Positions 57,770 to 64,000 of a stretch of DNA of 64,000 nt are shown here, piece by piece (within the stretch, counting starts at the first letter, position 1; every line of letters starts with the position of its first letter). A model generated the notes under the pieces. It was not told the DNA's origin. It saw only the letters and a list, made by a program, of their open reading frames with translations, and searched no databases. The stretch is from Streptomyces sp. TLI_053 (GTDB lineage: Bacteria > Actinomycetota > Actinomycetes > Streptomycetales > Streptomycetaceae), in contig NZ_LT629775.1 in assembly GCF_900105395.1 (NCBI RefSeq), positions 6,227,501 to 6,291,500 of the forward strand. The letters run 5' to 3'. Both the position numbers and the translations under genes were made by a program.

Positions 57770-59499
57770 GCCGCCTCCTGCTCGGTGAGCTGGGAGAGCA
57801 CGATCTCCCGGTACGTCGGGTTGCCGGCCATGAGCTCGCCGTGGGTGCCGGTGCCGACCACGGAGCCCTCGTCGAGGACGATGATCCGGTCGGCGTCGCG
57901 GATGGTGGAGACGCGCTGGGCCACGATCACGACGGTCGCCTCGGTGGTCTCGCGGGCGAGCGCCTTGCGCAGCTTGGCGTCGGTGGCGTAGTCGAGCGCG
58001 GAGAAGGAGTCGTCGAAGAGGTAGATGTCGGGCCGGCGCACCAGGGTGCGGGCGATGGCCAGGCGCTGGCGCTGGCCGCCGGAGACGTTGCCGCCGCCCT
58101 GGGCGATGGGCGCGTCGAGTCCCTCGGGGAACTTCTCGACGAACTCCTTGGCCTGCGCGATCTCCAGCGCGTGCCAGAGCTCCTCGTCGGTGGCGTCGGG
58201 CCGGCCGTAGCGGAGGTTGCTGGCGACGGTGCCGGTGAACAGGTAGGGCTTCTGCGGGACGAGTCCGACGCTGTCCGAGACGGCGCCGGGGTCGAGTTCC
58301 CGGACGTCGACGCCGCCGAGCAGGACCTGGCCGGAGCTGACGTCGAAGAGCCGGGGGACGAGGCCGAGCAGGGTGGACTTGCCGCTGCCGGTGGAGCCGA
58401 TGACGGCGGTGGTCTCGCCGGGGCGGGCGGTGATGTCGATGCCGCGCAGGACGGAGGCCTCGGCCCCGGGGTAGCGGAAGTCGACCTCGCGCAGTTCGAG
58501 GTGGCCGCGGCGCAGCACCTCGGTGACGGGGTCGGTGGGCGGTACGACGCTGGAGTCGGTGCCGAGCACTTCCTGGATGCGTTCGGCGCAGACCTCGGCG
58601 CGCGGCACCATCATGAACATGAAGGTGGCCATCATGACGCTCATCAGGATCTGCAGCAGGTAGGAGAGGAACGCGGTGAGCGCGCCGATCTCCATGTCGC
58701 CGCTGTTGATCCGGTGGGCGCCGAACCACAGGACGGCGACGCTGGAGACGTTGACGACCAGCATCACGCTCGGGAAGAGGTAGGCCATCAGCTTGCCGAC
58801 CTGCAGCGAGACGCCGGTGAGGTCCTCGTTGGCGTCGGCGAAGCGGTTCTGCTCGTGGTCGTCCTTGACGAAGGCGCGGATCACCCGGATGCCGGTGATC
58901 TGCTCGCGCAGCACCCGGTTCACGGTGTCGATCTTCTCCTGCATGCTGCGGAAGCGCGGGCGGAGCTGGCGCACGAGCACGGCGACCACGACCGCGAGGG
59001 CGGGGACGACGGCCAGCAGCAGGCCGGAGAGCGGCACGTCCTGGTTGAGGGCCATGATGATGCCGCCGACGCACATGATCGGTGCCGCGACCATCATGGT
59101 GAACGACATCAGGACCAGCATCTGGACCTGCTGGACGTCGTTGGTGGTGCGGGTGATCAGGGACGGGGCGCCGAACTGGCCGACCTCGCGGGCGGAGAAG
59201 CCCTGCACGCGGTCGAAGACGGCGGCGCGGATGTCGCGGCCGACGGCCATGGCGGTGCGGGCCCCGTAGTAGACGGCGCAGATCGAGCAGAGGGTCTGGA
59301 GGACGGTGACGCCGATCATCACGGCGCCCACCTGCAGGATGTAGCCGGTGTCTCCCTTGATCACGCCGCTGTCGATGATGTCGGCGTTGAGCGTGGGCAG
59401 GTAGAGCAGCCCGAGGGTGGACACCAGCTGGAGCAGCACCAGCAGGGTGATCGGTCGGGAATAGGGGCGGAGATACGCCCTTAGCAGTCTGATCAGCAC
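57766..59499 (-). CDS. ABC exporter, degenerate half (subunit A)
   Basis: The 577-aa protein has six membrane helices (about 10-300) and a nucleotide-binding domain with Walker A GSTGSGKST (Lys374), a canonical signature VSGGQRQR and Walker B YLFDDSFSALD, where Asp replaces the catalytic Glu. I chose the GTG at 59497-59499 (VLIRLLRAYLRPY), the usual family start; another GTG at 59641-59643 would add 48 residues with atypical codons running through a hairpin (59583-59604). A longer leader is likely. Confidence 0.88.
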   Translation of the reverse strand: MLIRLLRAYLRPYSRPITLLVLLQLVSTLGLLYLPTLNADIIDSGVIKGDTGYILQVGAVMIGVTVLQTLCSICAVYYGARTAMAVGRDIRAAVFDRVQGFSAREVGQFGAPSLITRTTNDVQQVQMLVLMSFTMMVAAPIMCVGGIIMALNQDVPLSGLLLAVVPALAVVVAVLVRQLRPRFRSMQEKIDTVNRVLREQITGIRVIRAFVKDDHEQNRFADANEDLTGVSLQVGKLMAYLFPSVMLVVNVSSVAVLWFGAHRINSGDMEIGALTAFLSYLLQILMSVMMATFMFMMVPRAEVCAERIQEVLGTDSSVVPPTDPVTEVLRRGHLELREVDFRYPGAEASVLRGIDITARPGETTAVIGSTGSGKSTLLGLVPRLFDVSSGQVLLGGVDVRELDPGAVSDSVGLVPQKPYLFTGTVASNLRYGRPDATDEELWHALEIAQAKEFVEKFPEGLDAPIAQGGGNVSGGQRQRLAIARTLVRRPDIYLFDDSFSALDYATDAKLRKALARETTEATVVIVAQRVSTIRDADRIIVLDEGSVVGTGTHGELMAGNPTYREIVLSQLTEQEAA

Positions 59500-59582
59500 T
59501 GGCTCACTCTTGTCGTCGGCGGCGGCTTTGGCATCCCAATTCTCGTTGTTCGGAGGGCTCGTACAGCCGATTCCGGGCAAGC

Positions 59583-59604
59583 GAGCCGGATCTTTGTCCG
59601 GCTC
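59583..59604 (-). promoter_or_regulatory. Hairpin in the leader of the ABC exporter operon
   Basis: An 8-bp stem (59583-59590 with 59597-59604) and a TCTTTG loop lie 84 nt before the chosen start. The surrounding bases are more AT-rich than neighbouring genes, as expected of a leader. Confidence 0.4.
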
Positions 59605-59870
59605 TTTGCCGAACGTTCCGGGCGGCGGGGTGGTGCCGTGCACCGATGGTTCGGGAGGGTGCCAGCTCGGCCCGCCCTCTTACGGAATGACCGGTTTCCC
59701 CCTAGGCTGCTGACAGCCCTCTTGTTACTCACTGGTACCGGCCCGGTTTGCGTCAGGCGGGCCGGCGACCGCCCCCACGGCCGCCGCGCGTCCCGTCCGT
59801 GGTGCCGGTCCCAGCCGCAGACCCGTCCCTCCACGTCCATCGGACGGCCACCCGCCCCCGGAGGTCCTCG

Positions 59871-61793
59871 TTGAGTTCCGCGCAGTCCCTGATCGACTCC
59901 GGCCGTCCCGACCTCGTCGCCGGGCGCCCGACCTCCGTCGCCCATCTGTTCCAGGAGCGGGTCGCGCTGACCCCCGGCGGTGAGGCCTACCGCTACCCGG
60001 TGCCGGTGGACGAGCACGCGGCGGACAGCACCCCCGGCGCCGAGCAGTGGCGGTCGCTGACCTGGGCACAGGCCGCGACCCGGGTGTACGCGGTGGCGGC
60101 GGGTCTGCTGTCGCTGGGCATCGAGGCCGAGGACCGGGTCGCGCTGGCCTCCTCCACCCGGCTGGAGTGGGTCCTGGCCGACCTCGGCAACATGTGCGCG
60201 GGCGCGGCCACCACGGCCGTCTACCCGAGCACCAATGCCGACGAGACCGCGTTCATCCTCTCCGACTCCGGCTCCCGGGCGATGTTCGCCGAGAACACCG
60301 CCCAGCTGGACAAGGTGGTCGCGGAGCTGGACCGGCTGCCCGCGCTGGAGACGGTGGTGCTCTTCGACGCGCCCGACGGGCCGCCGGAGGCCGGCCGGCT
60401 GAGGGTGCTCTCCTTCGCCGCGCTGGAGGTGCTCGGCGCCGAGCACCTGGCCGCGCACCCGGACGCGGTCGAGAAGGCGGTCGCCGCGCTCGACAAGGAG
60501 CAGCTGGCGACCCTGATCTACACCTCCGGCACCACCGGCCGCCCCAAGGGCGTGCGGCTGGTGCACGACTGCTGGGCGTACGAGGGGCGGGCCCAGGAGG
60601 CCAGCGGGCTGCTGGCCGCCGACGACGTGCAGTTCATGTGGCTGCCGCTGTCGCACGTGTTCGGCAAGACCCTGATCTCGGGGCAGATCGCCACCGGCCA
60701 CGTGATGGCGCTGGACGGCCGGGTGGACCGGATCATCCACAACCTGCCGGTGATCCGGCCGACCGTGATGGCCTCGGCGCCGCGGATCTTCGAGAAGGTC
60801 TACAACGGCATCGCCGGCAAGGCCAGGGCCGAGGGCGGCGCCAAGTACAAGATCTTCCTGTGGGCGGCCGGCACGGCCCGCGCCCACGCCCGCGCGGTGC
60901 AGGAGAGCCGGGTGGCGACCGGGGTCGGCACCGCCCCGCTGGGGCTGCGGCTGAAGCACGCGCTCGCCGACCGGCTGGTGTACTCGAAGATCCGGGCCGC
61001 GTTCGGCGGCCGGCTGCGCGGGGCGGTGTCCGGCAGTGCCGCGCTGGCGCCCGAGATCGGCTACTTCTTCGTCGGCGCGGGCGTGCCGATCCTGGAGGGC
61101 TACGGCCTGTCCGAGACCAGCGCCGGGTCCTGCGTCAACCGGGCCGAGGACATCCGGGTCGGCACGGTGGGCCGTCCGCTGCCGGGCACCGAGGTGCGGA
61201 TCGCCGAGGACGGCGAGATCCTGCTGCGCGGTCCCGGGGTGATGCGCGGCTACCACAACCTGCCGGAGAAGACCGCCGAGGTGCTGGAGTCGGACGGCTG
61301 GTTCCACACCGAGGACATCGGCGAGCTGTCCCCGGACGGCTTCCTGCGGATCACCGACCGCAAGAAGGACCTGTTCAAGACCTCCGGCGGCAAGTACGTC
61401 GCGCCGAGCGAGGTGGAGGGCAAGTTCAAGGCGGTCTGCCCGTTCGTCAGCAACATCCTGGTGATCGGCAACGGCCGCAACTTCTGCACCGCGCTGATCG
61501 GCCTGGACGAGGCCGTGATCATGCCGTGGGCCGCCGAGCACGGGATGGCCGGAAGCTCGTACGCCGAGGTGACGGCCGACCCGCGGACCCACGAGCTGAT
61601 CGAGGGCTTCGTCCGGCGGCTGAACGGCTCGCTGCAGCGCTGGCAGACGATCAAGCGGTTCCACCTGCTGCCGCGCGACCTGGACGTCGAGCACGGCGAG
61701 CTCACCCCGAGCCTGAAGATCAAGCGCCCGGTGGTCGAGCGGACCTACGCGGACGCGGTCACCGCGATGTACGCGGGCGCCAACGAGGCCTGA
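59871..61793 (+). CDS. AMP-binding long-chain acyl-CoA ligase
   Basis: The 640-aa protein activates fatty acids by adenylation and transfer to CoA. It has the AMP-binding motif YTSGTTGRPKGV (near 208), LSHVFGKT, EGYGLSETSAG and the C-terminal DRKKDLFKTSGGKYVAP with the catalytic lysine. TTG 59871 is chosen: GGAGG stands 6 nt upstream and SSAQSLIDSGRPDLVAG follows; a frame from 59748 lacks support. A 13-bp hairpin after the stop overlaps the hemW promoter. Confidence 0.9.
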   Translation: MSSAQSLIDSGRPDLVAGRPTSVAHLFQERVALTPGGEAYRYPVPVDEHAADSTPGAEQWRSLTWAQAATRVYAVAAGLLSLGIEAEDRVALASSTRLEWVLADLGNMCAGAATTAVYPSTNADETAFILSDSGSRAMFAENTAQLDKVVAELDRLPALETVVLFDAPDGPPEAGRLRVLSFAALEVLGAEHLAAHPDAVEKAVAALDKEQLATLIYTSGTTGRPKGVRLVHDCWAYEGRAQEASGLLAADDVQFMWLPLSHVFGKTLISGQIATGHVMALDGRVDRIIHNLPVIRPTVMASAPRIFEKVYNGIAGKARAEGGAKYKIFLWAAGTARAHARAVQESRVATGVGTAPLGLRLKHALADRLVYSKIRAAFGGRLRGAVSGSAALAPEIGYFFVGAGVPILEGYGLSETSAGSCVNRAEDIRVGTVGRPLPGTEVRIAEDGEILLRGPGVMRGYHNLPEKTAEVLESDGWFHTEDIGELSPDGFLRITDRKKDLFKTSGGKYVAPSEVEGKFKAVCPFVSNILVIGNGRNFCTALIGLDEAVIMPWAAEHGMAGSSYAEVTADPRTHELIEGFVRRLNGSLQRWQTIKRFHLLPRDLDVEHGELTPSLKIKRPVVERTYADAVTAMYAGANEA

Positions 61794-61824
61794 GCCCGGC
61801 CCGGCTGTGCCGCGTGCTCACGCC

Positions 61825-61865
61825 GTCCCGTACGGCCCGGGGGGATCACTCCGGCCGTACGGGAC
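61825..61865 (+). terminator. Terminator after acyl-CoA ligase, overlapping hemW promoter
   Basis: A 13-bp stem (61825-61837 with 61853-61865) with a 15-nt loop. Its right arm runs into the hemW -10 box at 61863-61868. Confidence 0.7.
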
Positions 61866-61868
61866 AAT
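61863..61868 (+). promoter_or_regulatory. -10 box of hemW, leaderless
   Basis: GACAAT is followed by 6 nt and the ATG at 61875. It shares three bases with the end of the preceding hairpin. Confidence 0.45.
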
Positions 61869-61874
61869 GGGGTC

Positions 61875-63104
61875 ATGCCCTCCGCACTCCCCGACGGTGA
61901 ACCGGTACCGTCCGACGGCTCCCTGCCCGCGCACGCCCTCGACGGGCTGGGCTCGCGTCCGTTCGGCTTCTACCTGCACGTGCCGTACTGCGCCAGCCGC
62001 TGCGGCTACTGCGACTTCAACACCTACACCGCCACCGAGCTGCGCTCCTCCGGCACGGTCGCCTCCCAGGAGACCTACGCGGACAACGTGGTCGCCGAGG
62101 TCCGGCTGGCCCGACGGGTGCTCGGCGACGCCGCCCCGCCGGTGCGCACCGTCTTCCTGGGCGGCGGCACCCCGACCCTGCTGCCCGCCCGCGACCTGGT
62201 GCGGATGCTCGCCGCGATCCGCGAGGAGTTCGGGCTCGCCGAGGGGGCCGAGGTCACCACCGAGGCGAACCCGGAGTCCGTGGACCCGGCGTACCTGGCG
62301 GAGCTGCGCGAGGGCGGCTACAACCGGATCTCCTTCGGCATGCAGTCGGCCCGCCCGCACGTGCTGCAGCTGCTCGACCGCCACCACACCCCCGGCCGCC
62401 CCGAGGCCTGCGTCGCCGAGGCGCGCGCGGCGGGCTTCGAGCACGTCAACCTCGACCTCATCTACGGCACCCCCGGCGAGTCCGACGACGACTGGCGGGC
62501 CTCCCTGGCCGCCGCGATCGGCGCGGGCCCGGACCACGTCTCCGCCTACTCGCTGATCGTCGAGGAGGGCACCCGGCTGGCCGCCCGGGTCGGGCGCGGC
62601 GAACTGCCGATGATCGACGACGACGTGCACGCCGACCGCTACCTGATCGCCGAGGAGGCGCTGACCGCGGCCGGCTACTCCTGGTACGAGGTCTCCAACT
62701 GGTCCACCACCCCCGAGGGCCGCTGCCGCCACAACGAGCTGTACTGGACCGGCGGCGACTGGTGGGGCGCCGGCCCCGGCGCGCACAGCCACGTCGGCGG
62801 CGTCCGCTGGTGGAACGCCAAGCACCCCGCCGCCTACGCCCGCGCCCTCGCCGAGGGCCGCACCCCCGCCCAGGGCCGCGAACGCCTCGCCGCTGAGGAC
62901 CGCCGGGTCGAGCGGATCCTGCTGGAGCTGCGTCTGGCCGAGGGCATCCCGCTGGACCTGCTCACGGAGACCGGTCTGAAGGCCGCCCGGCAGCACCTGG
63001 CCGACGGCCTCCTCGCCCCGGAGCCCTGGGCCGACGGCCGCGCCGCCCTCACCCTCCGGGGCCGCCTGCTGGCCGACGGGGTGGTACGTGACCTGGTGGA
63101 CTGA
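61875..63104 (+). CDS. hemW: Radical SAM heme chaperone HemW
   Basis: HemW carries heme to respiratory enzymes; it is not a coproporphyrinogen oxidase despite its similarity to HemN. The 409-aa protein has the cluster motif CASRCGYC (C39, C43, C46) followed by the DFNTY typical of HemW, the GGGTPTLL motif (near 98) and a C-terminal HemN-like domain. It lacks the extra N-terminal cysteine of HemN. Start: leaderless-type ATG after a -10 box. In many bacteria this gene follows lepA, as here in the same direction but some genes away. Confidence 0.92.
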   Translation: MPSALPDGEPVPSDGSLPAHALDGLGSRPFGFYLHVPYCASRCGYCDFNTYTATELRSSGTVASQETYADNVVAEVRLARRVLGDAAPPVRTVFLGGGTPTLLPARDLVRMLAAIREEFGLAEGAEVTTEANPESVDPAYLAELREGGYNRISFGMQSARPHVLQLLDRHHTPGRPEACVAEARAAGFEHVNLDLIYGTPGESDDDWRASLAAAIGAGPDHVSAYSLIVEEGTRLAARVGRGELPMIDDDVHADRYLIAEEALTAAGYSWYEVSNWSTTPEGRCRHNELYWTGGDWWGAGPGAHSHVGGVRWWNAKHPAAYARALAEGRTPAQGRERLAAEDRRVERILLELRLAEGIPLDLLTETGLKAARQHLADGLLAPEPWADGRAALTLRGRLLADGVVRDLVD

Positions 63105-63144
63105 GACTCGTTAACGTGGTGTCAGCCGTCGGAGGGAGCGCGCA

Positions 63145-63702
63145 ATGACCGCCATCGATGACCGGATGACTGGGATCTTCGAGAACCTGGAGGTCCCGGA
63201 AGGCTTCAAGGCGGAGCTCATCAGGGGGGAAATCGTGATGATGGCGGGGCCTGACATGGTCCACAACCTCATCATTCGCGCTATCCAGCATCAGACGCCC
63301 TATGACCGCTGGAACGCGCTGACCACGCAGGACGTGGCCTTCGTCGGTGCGGCCAGCGAGCCGCAGCCGGACCTGGTCGTGTTCGAACGCGGGGCGGTCG
63401 AGGAATCCGGGCGGCTGTTGCCCGCGTCAGTGGTGACGCTGGTGGTCGAGGTGGTCTCCAAGACCAGTGTGTTCCGCGACTACCGGACCAAGCGGGAGCT
63501 GTACGCCGAGGGTGCGATTCCCGTGTACCTCATCATCGATCCGATCAAGGGCGTGTGCGTGCTGCTGACCGAGCCGGCCCGGGCGAGTGCCTCGGGGTTG
63601 CCCGACTACGTGGCCGAGCGGACCACCAAGTTCGGCGAGCCCGTGCCGCTCGACCTGCTGGGTGTCGTGCTCGACACCACGGAGTTCCAGCCCTACTCCT
63701 GA
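63145..63702 (+). CDS. Uma2-family (DUF820) putative nuclease
   Basis: The 185-aa protein has the restriction-endonuclease-like fold of Uma2 proteins: ELIRGEIVMM, then QPDLVVFERG, LVVEVVSKTSVFRDYRTKRELYAE and GAIPVYLIIDP, with Asp/Glu/Lys positions in PD-(D/E)xK order. These genes are multiplied in streptomycetes; function is unclear. GGAGGGAG lies 8 nt before the ATG. It converges on a PIN-domain gene. Confidence 0.85.
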   Translation: MTAIDDRMTGIFENLEVPEGFKAELIRGEIVMMAGPDMVHNLIIRAIQHQTPYDRWNALTTQDVAFVGAASEPQPDLVVFERGAVEESGRLLPASVVTLVVEVVSKTSVFRDYRTKRELYAEGAIPVYLIIDPIKGVCVLLTEPARASASGLPDYVAERTTKFGEPVPLDLLGVVLDTTEFQPYS

Positions 63703-63720
63703 CCCGGCCGGGGCCCGGCG

Positions 63721-64000
63721 CTACTGGTCGATCCGGCGGACGGGCTGCCCGGTCAACCGGGCCGTCGTCTCGAAGTCGGCGTCCTGGTGCAGCACCGTGA
63801 GCTTGTGGCGGGCGGCGGTGACGGCGACCAGCAGGTCCACCGGACTCGCGCACTGGTGGGCACCCGACTGGGCGAGCCGCTCCTGCAGTTCGGCGGCGTC
63901 CTGCCAGGCGCTGTCGTGCAGGTGCTGGTACGGGAAGAGCTCCCGCAGCAGGCCGGTCGCCTCGAAGTACGCGGCTCGGCCGCCCACCGCACGCAGGTAC
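63721..64000 (-). CDS. PIN-domain (VapC-like) ribonuclease, 5' end outside window
   Basis: The frame enters from beyond position 64000 and stops at 63721-63723, so only the last 92 residues are seen. ASPVDLLVAVTAARHKLTVLHQDADFETTAR carries the third and fourth acidic positions of the PIN active site. VapC toxins cut RNA and normally pair with an upstream VapB antitoxin, which would lie outside the window. Only the C-terminal part of the nuclease can be judged. Confidence 0.8.
   Translation of the reverse strand, partial: YLRAVGGRAAYFEATGLLRELFPYQHLHDSAWQDAAELQERLAQSGAHQCASPVDLLVAVTAARHKLTVLHQDADFETTARLTGQPVRRIDQ

Noticed and set aside
55619..59074. A frame joining both ABC genes
   Set aside because: It reads the wrong frame through subunit A; the true genes overlap by GTGA at 57766-57769.
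61875..63104. Coproporphyrinogen III dehydrogenase (HemN)
   Set aside because: The CxxxCxxC is followed by DFNTY and lacks the additional HemN cysteine, matching HemW.

Overview
The window comes from a high-GC actinomycete of the Streptomyces/Kitasatospora type. Third codon positions are almost all G or C, GTG starts are common, and many promoters have a TAC(C/G)CT-like -10 box that sits 6-8 nt before a start codon. The gene order folC-ndk-mreBCD-pbp2-rodA ... rne-rplU-rpmA-obg-proB-proA ... nadD-rsfS ... leuS ... comEA-comEC-holA-rpsT-lepA ... hemW is the conserved chromosomal core of streptomycetes. No prophage, insertion sequence, CRISPR array or biosynthetic cluster is visible.

Layout. 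1-3.4 kb: the start of a minus-strand family 2 glycosyltransferase, then folC, a small membrane protein and ndk. 3.6-9.9 kb: the mreB-mreC-mreD-pbp2-rodA cell-wall cluster, closed by a 21-bp hairpin. 10-11.3 kb: a minus-strand M14 carboxypeptidase-like gene. 11.6-14.6 kb: a radical SAM protein and its DUF2344 partner, followed by a very large RNase E/G (15-18.8 kb), ribosomal proteins L21 and L27, and Obg (to 21.2 kb). 21.4-24.7 kb: proB, a small unknown gene and proA. 24.7-27.8 kb: two single-pass membrane proteins sharing an N-terminal motif, convergent with an M48 protease. 28-32.6 kb: two tiny membrane proteins, nadD, a LytR_C-domain protein, rsfS and a histidine phosphatase that appears to start at CTG. 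32.9-36 kb: three identical tRNA-Ala(GGC) genes; an MmyB-type regulator and a divergent MFS exporter lie between copies two and three. 36.2-42.9 kb: a TPR-like regulator, leuS behind a leader peptide and attenuator, a membrane protein and a DegV protein. 43-47 kb: comEA and comEC. 47-53 kb: a small acidic protein, holA, a membrane protein, rpsT, a small monooxygenase-fold protein and lepA. 53.2-59.5 kb, all minus: an FAD oxidoreductase and its ECF41-type sigma factor, then a heterodimeric ABC exporter. 59.9-64 kb: an acyl-CoA ligase, hemW, a Uma2-family protein and a truncated PIN-domain gene.

How the genes connect. The first third concerns cell growth: MreBCD, PBP2 and RodA build the wall, and RNase E, L21, L27, Obg, RsfS, S20 and LepA serve ribosomes and RNA turnover. 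Regulatory elements that can be read from sequence are the leucine attenuator before leuS, a pair of direct repeats between the MmyB regulator and its MFS neighbour, an ECF41-like promoter between the sigma factor gene and the oxidoreductase, and many leaderless promoters. The least understood systems are the radical SAM/DUF2344 pair next to RNase E, the twin membrane proteins next to the M48 protease, and the hairpin-packed gap after comEC.
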